From: Rodentibacter caecimuris
Lineage (GTDB): Bacteria; Pseudomonadota; Gammaproteobacteria; Enterobacterales; Pasteurellaceae
NCBI RefSeq assembly: GCF_024622045.1
Contig: NZ_JANKBP010000004.1
DNA: 64,000 nucleotides
Direction: 5' to 3' (one strand)
How positions within the stretch are numbered: position 1 is the stretch's first letter; every line of letters begins with the position of its first letter. The notes beneath the pieces were generated by a model, which ran no database searches, was not told the DNA's origin, and was given only the letters and a program-made list of their open reading frames with translations. Made by a program: the position numbers and the translations under genes. This document shows positions 26,245 through 35,396 of this stretch, one piece after another.

Positions 26245-28107
26245 TTAGTTTTCATCTTCTTGTTTGATAAAGGCTTCATTAATTTCAATTTGTGCTTTAT
26301 CACGTAATGCTTGTAACAGTTGTGCACGTAATTCAAGTTGCTGTGTCTGACGTAATTGTTCGCCAAATTGAGCCAATTCTTGCTCATTCAGCTCGCCTTG
26401 TTCCACTTTGTTAAGTGCCACAATAATCACGTCGCCTTTCGCATTACGCACTACTTTATACACGGTTGTCCCATTTGTCGGTTTTTCCATGGAGAAAATA
26501 CCATTGGTTAAAATCGGATCTTGATTTTCAGTAAAAGCGAAAGTTTGCTCCGCACCGAAAGAAATACCCGCCGGCAATTTATTTGGAGCCGTCGGCAGAT
26601 CATTGACTATCTGTGTTGCCGATGTGATCAATGTTTTTTCCGCTTTGTCACGTTTTAAAAAGTTTTCAATATCCGATTTTGCTTCATCTAATGTTTTTAC
26701 GCCTTCTGCTTTATGCTCTAACACGCGTACCAAAACGATATTTTGTTCCCCTACGTTTAATGGTTCGGAATTTGCCCCGCCATTTGAAATATCGGAATCA
26801 AACATCGCCGAAATCACATTAGGTGAATTTAACGCGGTCGGTACATTTTCACGAGAAAAATAACCGCTTTCCTGTACTTTTACACCGGCTGCGTTTGCCG
26901 CACTCTCTAAAGATTTACTGTCTTCAAAGGCTTTTTCACGTACATTTTTTTCAATCGTGTAGAAACGGTTTTCCAATAAGCTTTTACGTACTAAATCTGT
27001 GATTTGCGCTTTTACTTCATTTAATGATTTTTCTTTACGCTCTTCCACTAGGATAAGGTGAAAATTACCGTCAACATTAACAGGCTCACTGAATTTTCCA
27101 ACCTCAAGCCTTGTTGTCGCTTCTTCAAAAGCTTTTGGTAATTCATTAGCATTTACCCAACCTAATTCACCGCCATTCTCACCTGAAATTTTGTCTAACG
27201 AACGTGTTTTGGCTAATTCGGCAAAAGTTGCACCATTTTGTAATTCTTGATAAGCCGTTTGCGCATCTTGCTCATTTGCAAATTGTATATGCGCTACTCG
27301 CTGTGTCATAAACTGTGCTTTATTATCTTGATAATATTGTGCAATTTCGACATCGCTTACTTGAATATCCTTCGCCACATCTGCTCCTGAAACTTGAATA
27401 TATTGCACTTTTACTTGTTCAGGTTGCACAAACGTTTTTTGGTTGGCTTCATAGTAGGTTTTCACTTCATCTTCAGTGATACTTTGTTTTGCCATTTCAT
27501 CGGCAAGGGATAACGTCGCTAAACGGGCAAGACGTTTTTGAAAGAAAAGTTGAGCACTGTCTTTTACCTGAACCGGCACCACAAATTCACTATCCGCAAT
27601 ACCGTTTTGCATTTGCTCAAGGGTCAGTGCGCCACGCAAAATATTCGCATAAGCATCAGAGCTTAAACCGTTTTGTGCAAGAATTTGTTGGTATAATCCA
27701 TTATCAAATTTCCCATTTGATTGAAAATTCGGATCAAGCACAATGGCACGTTTAATCATTTCATCGCTCACACCCAATTTTAATTCTTTAGCGTATTGGC
27801 GAAGTAATTCTTGATCAACCAAACGATTAATAATGCTTTGACGCAAAGCATTAACAAATTCAGGCGAGTCGGACTGAGTCAAAAATGTTTCTCCCTCTTG
27901 TGCCGCTCGCGCTTCAAACTCTTGGTTATAACGATTCATAAAATCCTGTTGGGAAATGGTTTCACCATTAACCTTTGCAGCATAAGAATCGTAGCCGCTA
28001 AACAAATAGCCGGACATTCCCCCGACTAAGAATGAAATGGTAATCAACCCGAGAATAAATTTAGCAATTTTGGTATTTGCCATACCATTCATTTTTTCAA
28101 TAAACAT
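26245..28107 (-). CDS. ppiD: PpiD, periplasmic folding chaperone (parvulin family)
   Basis: This 620-residue chaperone is anchored by one membrane segment (about 16-34) near the N-terminus. It has a SurA-like N-domain, a parvulin-type domain at about 263-356 (HIQFANEQDAQTAYQEL to LILVEER) and a C-terminal domain. PpiD works at the exit of SecYEG together with YfgM, which is encoded at 12549. A perfect TATAAT (minus strand 28140-28145) lies 32 bases upstream. Confidence 0.94.
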   Translation of the reverse strand: MFIEKMNGMANTKIAKFILGLITISFLVGGMSGYLFSGYDSYAAKVNGETISQQDFMNRYNQEFEARAAQEGETFLTQSDSPEFVNALRQSIINRLVDQELLRQYAKELKLGVSDEMIKRAIVLDPNFQSNGKFDNGLYQQILAQNGLSSDAYANILRGALTLEQMQNGIADSEFVVPVQVKDSAQLFFQKRLARLATLSLADEMAKQSITEDEVKTYYEANQKTFVQPEQVKVQYIQVSGADVAKDIQVSDVEIAQYYQDNKAQFMTQRVAHIQFANEQDAQTAYQELQNGATFAELAKTRSLDKISGENGGELGWVNANELPKAFEEATTRLEVGKFSEPVNVDGNFHLILVEERKEKSLNEVKAQITDLVRKSLLENRFYTIEKNVREKAFEDSKSLESAANAAGVKVQESGYFSRENVPTALNSPNVISAMFDSDISNGGANSEPLNVGEQNIVLVRVLEHKAEGVKTLDEAKSDIENFLKRDKAEKTLITSATQIVNDLPTAPNKLPAGISFGAEQTFAFTENQDPILTNGIFSMEKPTNGTTVYKVVRNAKGDVIIVALNKVEQGELNEQELAQFGEQLRQTQQLELRAQLLQALRDKAQIEINEAFIKQEDEN

Positions 28108-28133
28108 ATTTACCCTTGTTAAAAGACAAAACT

Positions 28134-28152
28134 TTTCGAATTATAATCGAAA
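28134..28152 (-). promoter_or_regulatory. Possible ppiD promoter within a palindrome
   Basis: A consensus -10 TATAAT (28140-28145 on the minus strand) sits within the imperfect palindrome TTTCGA-n7-TCGAAA. The -35 is weak. A bound protein could cover the -10. It lies in the 62-base gap between mntP and ppiD. Confidence 0.35.
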
Positions 28153-28169
28153 GCGAGGAAATTCGCACC

Positions 28170-28736
28170 TTAAAATACTAAAACATCATGCTCAAATAAA
28201 ATTTCAATCCCGATAATAATGATGACTAAACCACCAAAAATTTCAGCTTTATTTTTAAATTTTCGTCCTAAAAAATGACCGCTCTTTATGCCGATAAAAG
28301 AAACCACAAAAGTAGTAAAACCAATAGTCCATACTGCCTCAATAATATCCACATACAAAAAAGCAAATGAAATACCGACCGCCAGCGCATCAACACTCGT
28401 CGCCAAACCTAAAGTAAGTAGTCGTTTAATATTGATTAAATCTGAAATCTGCTCTTGTTCTTCTTCGGTGAACCCCTCACGGATCATATTTGCCCCAATT
28501 AATAGTAAGAGAATAAACGCAATCCAGTGATCCCATTCCTGAATAACTTTGCTAAATTGCGCCCCTAACATATAACCGATAAGTGGCATTATTGCTTGGA
28601 AACAACCAAAGCAAAGGGCTATCATCACTGCCTGTTTCCATCGAAAAGAGCGCATAGCAAGTCCTTTAGAAATCGAAACGGCAAAGGCATCCATCGACAG
28701 TCCCAGTGCAATAATCCACAGTATATAAAATGCCAT
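28170..28736 (-). CDS. mntP: MntP, manganese efflux pump
   Basis: This 188-residue inner-membrane protein has six helices and the two conserved acidic motifs LSMDAFAVSISKG (Asp16) and TSVDALAVGISFA. MntP exports Mn2+ and prevents Mn poisoning. In E. coli it has its own promoter and a yybP-ykoY riboswitch; here its start lies 12 bases after mnmE, leaving no room for one. Confidence 0.93.
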   Translation of the reverse strand: MAFYILWIIALGLSMDAFAVSISKGLAMRSFRWKQAVMIALCFGCFQAIMPLIGYMLGAQFSKVIQEWDHWIAFILLLLIGANMIREGFTEEEQEQISDLINIKRLLTLGLATSVDALAVGISFAFLYVDIIEAVWTIGFTTFVVSFIGIKSGHFLGRKFKNKAEIFGGLVIIIIGIEILFEHDVLVF

Positions 28737-28748
28737 TGTTATCTGCCT

Positions 28749-30107
28749 TTATTTGCCAATACAAAACGAGCTGAAAATATTACTGAGTAAATCATCCGAG
28801 GTAAATTGTCCGGTAATTTCACTTAATTGCGCTTGCACCAGACGTAATTCTTCCGCCAGCAATTCTCCCGCATAAAACTCCGTTAATTGTACTAAACCGA
28901 TTTGCAAATGCTCCGCCGCTTTTTCCAGTGCGTCCAAATGACGACGACGTGCTAAGAACCCGCCTTCAATACCGGTTTGGAAACCCATTGTTTGTTTTAA
29001 ATGGTCACGAAGTATCTGCACACCATTATGGGTTTGAGCCGATAAACGAATAATTTGATAACCATTTTCTTCTGTCAATCCGACTTGTTCATCGGTTAAA
29101 TCAATTTTATTACGCACAATTGTCACCGGAATAGTAGTCGGTAATTTCGCTAAAAATTCTAACCGCACTTTTTCAAGATTTTGGCTCTCTGCATCACTAC
29201 TGTCGAGCATTAAAATAATGCGATCCGCTTGTTCTATTTCTGTCCAAGCACGAGAAATACCGATTCGCTCTACTTCATCAGTAGCCTCACGAAGCCCCGC
29301 CGTATCAATAATATGAAGCGGCATACCATCAATGTGAATATGCTCACGTAAAACATCACGTGTGGTTCCTGCAATATCGGTTACAATCGCGGCTTCACGA
29401 CCGGCAAGAGCATTCAATAGACTGGATTTCCCCGCATTCGGACGACCTGCAATCACGACCTTCATCCCCTCACGCAAAATCGCACCTTGCTTTGCTTCAC
29501 AGCGTACATCATCCAGTTGGGTAATAATTCCACGTAAATTCGCTTCAATTTTGCCATCGGCTAAGAAATCAATTTCTTCATCAGGGAAATCGATCGCCGC
29601 TTCCACATAGGTTCTCAAATAAATAACCGAATCGACCAAAGCATTGACTTTATGTGAAAATTCACCTTGTAAAGACTTCAACGCCGAACGGGCTGCCTGT
29701 TCGGAAGTGGCATCAATTAAATCGGCGATAGCCTCCGCTTGCGCCAAATCTAATTTATCATTTAAAAAAGCTTGTTCGGAAAACTCGCCCGGACGTGCTA
29801 AACGAATACCATCAATTTGCAAGATACGTTTCAGTAATAAATCAAGTACAACCTGTCCACCATGACCTTGCAATTCCAATACATCTTCACCGGTAAAAGA
29901 ATTCGGTGCTTTAAAATAAAGGGCAATGCCCTGATCCAGCACGCTTCCATCAGTATCCTTAAAAGGCAAATAATCCGCCATACGCGGTTTCGGACATTTC
30001 CCTAATACGCGATCTGCGACTTCACCCGCTAAAGGACCGGAAACTCTTAAAATACCAATACCACCCCGCCCCGGTGCCGTGGCTTGTGCAACGATTGTTT
30101 CTTTCAT
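28749..30107 (-). CDS. mnmE: MnmE (TrmE), tRNA wobble-uridine modification GTPase
   Basis: This GTPase, with MnmG, adds carboxymethylaminomethyl to U34 of several tRNAs. It has an N-terminal folate-binding domain (MKETIVAQATAPGRGGIG), a G domain with GRPNAGKSS, DTAG and NKID, and the C-terminal catalytic CIGK. ATG 30107 (MKETIV) gives 452 residues, matching E. coli; the in-frame start 48 bases upstream has no support. It lies in the classical order rpmH-rnpA-yidD-yidC-mnmE. Confidence 0.96.
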   Translation of the reverse strand: MKETIVAQATAPGRGGIGILRVSGPLAGEVADRVLGKCPKPRMADYLPFKDTDGSVLDQGIALYFKAPNSFTGEDVLELQGHGGQVVLDLLLKRILQIDGIRLARPGEFSEQAFLNDKLDLAQAEAIADLIDATSEQAARSALKSLQGEFSHKVNALVDSVIYLRTYVEAAIDFPDEEIDFLADGKIEANLRGIITQLDDVRCEAKQGAILREGMKVVIAGRPNAGKSSLLNALAGREAAIVTDIAGTTRDVLREHIHIDGMPLHIIDTAGLREATDEVERIGISRAWTEIEQADRIILMLDSSDAESQNLEKVRLEFLAKLPTTIPVTIVRNKIDLTDEQVGLTEENGYQIIRLSAQTHNGVQILRDHLKQTMGFQTGIEGGFLARRRHLDALEKAAEHLQIGLVQLTEFYAGELLAEELRLVQAQLSEITGQFTSDDLLSNIFSSFCIGK

Positions 30108-30206
30108 AAAAACTCTTTTAAAAATGACCGCACTTGTATGCGCTAAAAAATACAATAGGGCGTATGCTATACACCCTCAGAAATATCATCAATACCCCGT
30201 GATAAA

Positions 30207-30230
30207 AAAAGGCACCTTTCGATGCCTTTT
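30207..30230 (-). terminator. Terminator after yidC
   Basis: On the minus strand AAAAGGCA pairs with TGCCTTTT around an 8-base loop and is followed by TTTA. It separates yidC from mnmE, which therefore needs its own promoter. Confidence 0.8.
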
Positions 30231-30245
30231 CCACATAATTAAGAA

Positions 30246-31865
30246 TTATTTTTTGCGAGAATGTAACCCTTTCTTCTCTAACCCACGGTAAATCAACTGC
30301 TGCTGTACAATAGTGATGAGGTTAGACACTAACCAGTATAATACCAAGCCTGCCGGGAACCAGAGGAAGAAGAACATAAAGATTAACGGCATAAAATTCA
30401 TCACTTTTTGCTGCATTGGGTCAGCTACCGGAGTCGGAGACATTTTTTGCAGCAAATACATAGAGATCCCCATTAAAATCGGCAAAATATAATACGGATC
30501 TTGCGCAGATAAATCTTGAATCCAGCCAAAGAATGGCGCGTGACGAAGTTCAACCGCTTCCATAAACGTCCAATATAAGGCGATGAAAATCGGCATTTGA
30601 AGAAGAATTGGTAAGCAACCACCCAAAGGATTGACTTTTTCCTCTTTGTAAAGTTTCATCATTTCTTGGCTCATGCGCTGACGATCATCACCGAAACGCT
30701 CACGCATTTCTTGCATTTTTGGTTGTAACATACGCATTTTTGCCATTGAGGTATATTGTGCTTTTGTTAGCGGATACAAAATCGCTTTAACCACAATCGT
30801 TACACAAATAATGGCTAATCCCCAGTTAGAAACAATGCCTTGAATGAAAGTAAGCAACCAGAATAACGGTTTCGCAATAAACCATGCCCAACCGTAATCA
30901 ACCGTTAAGTCTAAATTATTTGCCACTTTTGCCATATCATTTTGAAGTTTCGGCCCTGTCCATAATGAACTGGAAATCGTTTCTTGCGCTCCTGCAGGAA
31001 TTGTCACGATTGGCCCGCGATAACCGATTGAAGCCACATTATTTTTTGTGTCAGTGATGGTATAAAGCTGATTATTCACATCCTGATTAGGAATCCATGC
31101 AGAAACAAAATAATGTTGTAATACGGCGACCCAACCTGCTTTGGTATTAATCGAAAGGTTGGCATCTTTCATATCGGAGAAACTGTATTTTTTGTAATTG
31201 GTCTCAGATGAAGAATATGCACCACCGGTATAAGTCGGCATCGCGACATTTCCCGAACTTTCAACTAAAGAATGTTTTAATTGTCCGTAAGGTTCCACTT
31301 CAATTGTTTCACCGCTTTGATTATTAATCTTGTAATCAACATCAAGGGCATAACTGCCACGTTTTAAAACAAAGATTTTTTGATAAGTAATGCCGTCTTT
31401 TTCAAAGGTCAATGGTACTGAAAGTGAATCTTGCCCTTCAGACAGTTTAAAATTATCGCCTTCAATTTGATATTGTGCACGACCCGATTTAGTATCAATG
31501 CCATTTTTTCCAATCAAACCGCTTTGCGCAACATAAATATGTTTGGAAGAATCTTGTAAAAGCACAAAAGGGGTTTGAGAGTTTAATTCCGCATCATATT
31601 TTAATAATTCGGAACTCACTATATCACCGCCTAATGTATCCACTTTTAAACGGAAAACATCATTTTCTAAAGTGATAAGACGACCTTTAGCCGATGAATC
31701 TACTGAAATTTGGTTTGATGAAGCAGAACTTGCCGGCACATCAGATGCCATTGAAGTTATTTGTTCAGGTACCGGAGGCGGATTTTTATCCATTTGCCAC
31801 TGCTGATAAACAAGGAAAGAAATAAAAATTAGTGCTAAGACTAATAGGCTACGTCTTGAGTCCAT
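30246..31865 (-). CDS. yidC: YidC, membrane protein insertase
   Basis: This 539-residue Oxa1-family insertase has an N-terminal membrane segment (about 5-21), a large periplasmic beta domain (about 55-335) and a C-terminal core of five helices. The core includes YTSMAKMRMLQPKMQEMRER (the cytoplasmic hairpin) and NPLGGCLPILLQMPIFIALYW-like family sequence. It inserts proteins with or without SecYEG. The start overlaps the yidD stop by one base. Confidence 0.97.
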   Translation of the reverse strand: MDSRRSLLVLALIFISFLVYQQWQMDKNPPPVPEQITSMASDVPASSASSNQISVDSSAKGRLITLENDVFRLKVDTLGGDIVSSELLKYDAELNSQTPFVLLQDSSKHIYVAQSGLIGKNGIDTKSGRAQYQIEGDNFKLSEGQDSLSVPLTFEKDGITYQKIFVLKRGSYALDVDYKINNQSGETIEVEPYGQLKHSLVESSGNVAMPTYTGGAYSSSETNYKKYSFSDMKDANLSINTKAGWVAVLQHYFVSAWIPNQDVNNQLYTITDTKNNVASIGYRGPIVTIPAGAQETISSSLWTGPKLQNDMAKVANNLDLTVDYGWAWFIAKPLFWLLTFIQGIVSNWGLAIICVTIVVKAILYPLTKAQYTSMAKMRMLQPKMQEMRERFGDDRQRMSQEMMKLYKEEKVNPLGGCLPILLQMPIFIALYWTFMEAVELRHAPFFGWIQDLSAQDPYYILPILMGISMYLLQKMSPTPVADPMQQKVMNFMPLIFMFFFLWFPAGLVLYWLVSNLITIVQQQLIYRGLEKKGLHSRKK

Positions 31866-32125
31866 TACTTTTTCTCATGGTTATTATTAATTTTTGGCGG
31901 AACAGGATCGAATCCGCCCGTGTTCAGGGGGTGACATTTTAATACACGTTTTAACGTAAGCCAACCACCTTTTAGTGCTCCATGTGTTTTTAATGCTTCA
32001 ATACCATAGCATGAACAAGTAGGAACAAATCGACAACGCGGCCCGATTAACGGACTAATCGCCACTTGATAAAGCCGAATTAAAACAATCAGAATTTTTG
32101 AGCCAAACGAATGTGCCGTTGCCAT
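31865..32125 (-). CDS. yidD: YidD, membrane protein insertion efficiency factor
   Basis: This 86-residue protein starts with an amphipathic helix and has the family signature CRFVPTCSCYGIEAL, KRVLKCHPLNTGGFDPVP. It helps YidC-dependent insertion. Its first 37 bases overlap the end of rnpA in another frame, as commonly seen in this cluster, and its stop overlaps the yidC start. Confidence 0.93.
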   Translation of the reverse strand: MATAHSFGSKILIVLIRLYQVAISPLIGPRCRFVPTCSCYGIEALKTHGALKGGWLTLKRVLKCHPLNTGGFDPVPPKINNNHEKK

Positions 32126-32448
32126 AATTTTTCCAACATCTGATGAAATGTTTTGTTATCAAGCTTACCAATTCCGCTTTTTGCCACCACAACAAAATCA
32201 CACGCTGGTAATTGATATTGAGATAAACGAAAACTTTCACGCACTAAGCGTTTAATGCGGTTACGATCATGCGCACGCGCCAAACACTTTTTAGGCACAG
32301 CTAACCCTAGGCGGGGATGATCAAGATTGTTTTTACGAGCAAGAATAGTGATTTCAGGGGTGCTAGCCCGGAACGGTTGTTCGAAAACATTTTTGAATTG
32401 AATGGGAGTCAACAAACGTAACTCCCTAGAAAAGTTAAACCTAACCAC
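32089..32448 (-). CDS. rnpA: RnpA, protein subunit of ribonuclease P
   Basis: This basic 119-residue protein pairs with the RnpB RNA to mature tRNA 5' ends. The RNR motif RNRIKRLVRESFR and the start region FSRELRLLTPIQFKNVF are characteristic. Translation starts at GTG 32448, as in E. coli; no ATG is available near the conserved start. It lies 11 bases after rpmH. Confidence 0.95.
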   Translation of the reverse strand: MVRFNFSRELRLLTPIQFKNVFEQPFRASTPEITILARKNNLDHPRLGLAVPKKCLARAHDRNRIKRLVRESFRLSQYQLPACDFVVVAKSGIGKLDNKTFHQMLEKLWQRHIRLAQKF

Positions 32449-32459
32449 TCAAAACGCGA

Positions 32460-32594
32460 TTATGCAGATAAACTTTTACGACCTTTAGCGCGACGACGAG
32501 CTAAAACTTGGCGACCGTTTTTGGTTGCCATGCGAGCACGAAAACCGTGGGTACGGCTACGCTTTAATACAGAAGGTTGAAATGTACGTTTCAT
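32460..32594 (-). CDS. rpmH: RpmH, ribosomal protein L34
   Basis: This 44-residue gene reads [20 protein letters not shown] from ATG 32594 and ends KGRKSLSA before TAA 32460. It is nearly the textbook L34 sequence, highly basic, and is encoded directly before rnpA. A strong promoter lies 74-102 bases upstream. Confidence 0.98.
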
Positions 32595-32920
32595 TGTAAC
32601 TTACCTAAATCTCAATGTTTACTGTTTTGAATCCAAAACAAATAAGGGTTATAAAAAATAGGACGCAATTCTAATCATAAATCAGACGTTCGTCAAACTA
32701 AGAAAGGGAATTTTTGCAAAACAATCTGCTAGCCCTTCCCAAATCTTCGCAATCATACGTAATTCAAATAAAATATCAAGTCACCTTTTTCGTTTTTTCC
32801 TTTTTCGGGAGAAGATTTTTTCTTGAGATTATTGTAGAATCTCTAAAAATTTTTTTGATTGTACTTACCGTATCGCCAATTCATTGTAAGTAGAAAACGT
32901 AGCATTAAGGATAGTCTATC
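32595..32920. other. Divergent rpmH/dnaA control region
   Basis: This 326-base AT-rich region holds the rpmH promoter and must hold the dnaA promoter. A weak candidate on the plus strand is TAGAAT near 32836-32841. I found no TTATCCACA-type DnaA box on either strand, so neither an origin of replication nor DnaA autoregulation is evident here. Confidence 0.6.
32668..32696 (-). promoter_or_regulatory. rpmH promoter
   Basis: On the minus strand TTGACG (32691-32696) and TAGAAT (32668-32673) are separated by exactly 17 bases, a near-consensus sigma-70 promoter. It would give a leader of about 65 bases before rpmH and drive rpmH-rnpA-yidD-yidC. Confidence 0.75.
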
Positions 32921-34285
32921 GTGAGTCTCTCTAACCTTTGGCAAGATTGCCTTTCTCAATTACAAGATCAAGTTTCCGCTACCGATTTAAGCACTTGGCT
33001 TCGTCCACTACAAGCTGATACTGTCTCTCAAGATAAAATGGTACTTTATGCTTCAAATATGTTTGTAAAAGGCTGGGTTGAAACACATTACCTCAAGCTG
33101 ATTCACCAAATTTGCCAAGCGCTTTCACAAAATCCAAACCTACAAATTATCCTGAAAGAGGGGGTAAAACCTACACCTAAAGCCGTTATTAAGCCGGTAG
33201 TGCAACCGACAGAAAGTGCGGTCAATTCCGATGCTAAATCCGAAGTAGAAAAACCACTAAAATTTGATTCGCATCTTAACACCAAGCATGTATTTGAAAA
33301 TTTTGTCGAAGGTAAATCAAACCAATTAGCTCGAGCAGTCGGACAAAAGTTGGCACAAGCGCCCGGTGAAGCAACCGCCAATCCATTCTTTTTGTATGGC
33401 GGAACGGGGCTCGGAAAAACTCACTTATTACACGCTATTGGCAATGGTATATTGGCGAATAAACCCAATGCACGGGTACTTTATATTCACGCCAACAATT
33501 TTATGCAGCATATGGTGAAAGCCATGCGTGATAACAATATGGATCAATTCAAAAAGTTTTATCGTTCTTTGGATGCACTATTAGTCGATGATATTCAATT
33601 TTTTGCTGAGAAAGAGAAAACCCAAGAAGAATTTTTTCATATTTTCAATAATTTATTTGAAACCGGTCGCCAAATTATTTTAACGTCCGATCGCTATCCA
33701 AAAGAAATTGAAAAAATTGAAGAACGTTTAAAATCCCGTTTTGGCTGGGGATTAACAACTGCGATTGAGCCTCCCGATCTAGAAACCCGCGTGGCAATCT
33801 TGTTAAAAAAGGCAGAGGAACATCAAATTCATTTACCTGAAGAAGTCGCGTTTTTTATTGCCCAACGCTTACGCACCAATGTTCGAGAGCTTGAGGGAGC
33901 ATTAAATCGCGTAAAAGCCATGCAAGATTTCAAAGGCGGAGAAATTGACATTGATTTTGTACGTGAAACCCTAAAAGATATCCTTGCTTTGCAAGAACGT
34001 TTAGTCACAATTGATAACATTCAAAAAACCGTAGCGGAGTACTATCGAATTAAAGTATCCGATTTAAAATCAAAAAGTCGCCAACGTTCTGTTACACGTC
34101 CACGTCAAATTGCGATGGCATTGGCAAAAGAATTAACAAATCGTAGTTTACCGGAAATCGGTCGGGCCTTTGATCGGGATCACACTACTGTGCTGAACGC
34201 TTGCCGTGAAGTGCCAAAATTTCGTGAAAAAGATAACAGCATTCAAGAAGATTGGGCGAATTTAATTCGTACCTTATCAGCATAA
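32921..34285 (+). CDS. dnaA: DnaA, chromosomal replication initiator
   Basis: This 454-residue initiator has domain I (SLSNLWQDCLSQLQDQV), a Pro/Ser-rich linker (about 85-120), the AAA+ domain with Walker A GGTGLGKTHLLHA and Walker B LLVDDIQFF, and the DNA-binding domain with GRAFDRDHTTVLNAC. The start is GTG 32921 with AAGGATAG upstream, a rare start codon often seen for dnaA. It heads dnaA-dnaN-recF. Confidence 0.97.
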   Translation: MSLSNLWQDCLSQLQDQVSATDLSTWLRPLQADTVSQDKMVLYASNMFVKGWVETHYLKLIHQICQALSQNPNLQIILKEGVKPTPKAVIKPVVQPTESAVNSDAKSEVEKPLKFDSHLNTKHVFENFVEGKSNQLARAVGQKLAQAPGEATANPFFLYGGTGLGKTHLLHAIGNGILANKPNARVLYIHANNFMQHMVKAMRDNNMDQFKKFYRSLDALLVDDIQFFAEKEKTQEEFFHIFNNLFETGRQIILTSDRYPKEIEKIEERLKSRFGWGLTTAIEPPDLETRVAILLKKAEEHQIHLPEEVAFFIAQRLRTNVRELEGALNRVKAMQDFKGGEIDIDFVRETLKDILALQERLVTIDNIQKTVAEYYRIKVSDLKSKSRQRSVTRPRQIAMALAKELTNRSLPEIGRAFDRDHTTVLNACREVPKFREKDNSIQEDWANLIRTLSA

Positions 34286-34294
34286 GGAGCCACT

Positions 34295-35395
34295 ATGCAA
34301 TTCAGTATTTCTAGAGAAAACCTTTTAAAACCGTTACAACAAGTTTGTGGCGTATTGAGCAGTCGCCCAAATATTCCCGTATTAAATAATGTTTTGCTAC
34401 AGATTAAAGACAATCGTTTAACCATTACCGGTACTGATTTAGAAGTTGAGCTTTCAACTCAAACTCAGCTTTCCTCTTCTTCCGCTAACGGTAACTTCAC
34501 GATTCCGGCAAAAAAATTCTTAGATATTTGCCGTACTTTATCCGATGAATTTGAAATTACCGTCACATTTGAAGAAGATCGCGCCATCGTACAATCAGGA
34601 AGAAGTAAATTTAACCTTGCTACGCTCCCGGCAGAAGAATATCCCAATCTCACAGACTGGCAATCAGAAGTGGATTTTGCTTTACCACAAAATACCTTAC
34701 GCCGTTTAATCGAAGCAACACAATTTTCTATGGCAAACCAAGATGCCCGCTATTTCTTAAACGGGATGAAATTTGAAACGGAAGGTAATTTACTCCGCAC
34801 CGTTGCAACCGATGGTCATCGCCTTGCAGTTTGTACTATTGCCCTAGAACAAGAACTACAAAATCACTCAGTAATTTTGCCACGAAAAGGGGTATTAGAA
34901 CTCAATCGACTGTTGGAAAACACAGAGGAAACAGCTCGTTTACAAATCGGTACGAATAACCTGCGTATCCATTTAAATCATATTATCTTTACATCAAAAT
35001 TGATTGATGGGCGTTTCCCTGATTACCGTCGCGTGCTACCACGCAATGCGGATAAAATTGTAGAAGGTAGCTGGGAAGCCTTAAAACAGGCTTTTGTTCG
35101 TGCCTCAATTCTTTCTAATGAACGTGTACGTAGCGTACGTTTGAATTTAACCGAAAATCAACTCAAAATTACCGCCTCCAATCCGGAACACGAAGTCGCG
35201 GAGGAAATTGTGGATGTCGTGTATTCCGGAGAAGAATTGGAGGTTGGTTTCAATGTCACCTATATTTTGGACGTATTAAATACCCTAAAATGTCAACAAG
35301 TCCGTATCCGCTTAACGGATGCTTCATCCAGCTGTCTTATTGAAAATTGTGAAGACAACAGTAGTGAATATGTGATTATGCCGATGCGTCTGTAA
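34295..35395 (+). CDS. dnaN: DnaN, DNA polymerase III beta sliding clamp
   Basis: This is the 366-residue ring-forming processivity clamp. The start MQFSISRENLLKPLQQV and end SSEYVIMPMRL are the canonical clamp ends, and the three-domain layout fits the length. AAGGAG sits 6 bases before the ATG. It is 9 bases after dnaA and one base before recF, so translation is likely coupled. Confidence 0.97.
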   Translation: MQFSISRENLLKPLQQVCGVLSSRPNIPVLNNVLLQIKDNRLTITGTDLEVELSTQTQLSSSSANGNFTIPAKKFLDICRTLSDEFEITVTFEEDRAIVQSGRSKFNLATLPAEEYPNLTDWQSEVDFALPQNTLRRLIEATQFSMANQDARYFLNGMKFETEGNLLRTVATDGHRLAVCTIALEQELQNHSVILPRKGVLELNRLLENTEETARLQIGTNNLRIHLNHIIFTSKLIDGRFPDYRRVLPRNADKIVEGSWEALKQAFVRASILSNERVRSVRLNLTENQLKITASNPEHEVAEEIVDVVYSGEELEVGFNVTYILDVLNTLKCQQVRIRLTDASSSCLIENCEDNSSEYVIMPMRL

Positions 35396-35396
35396 G

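Noticed and set aside
32595..32920. Possible origin of replication next to dnaA
   Set aside because: I found no TTATCCACA-type DnaA boxes on either strand, and in gamma-proteobacteria the origin is usually away from dnaA.
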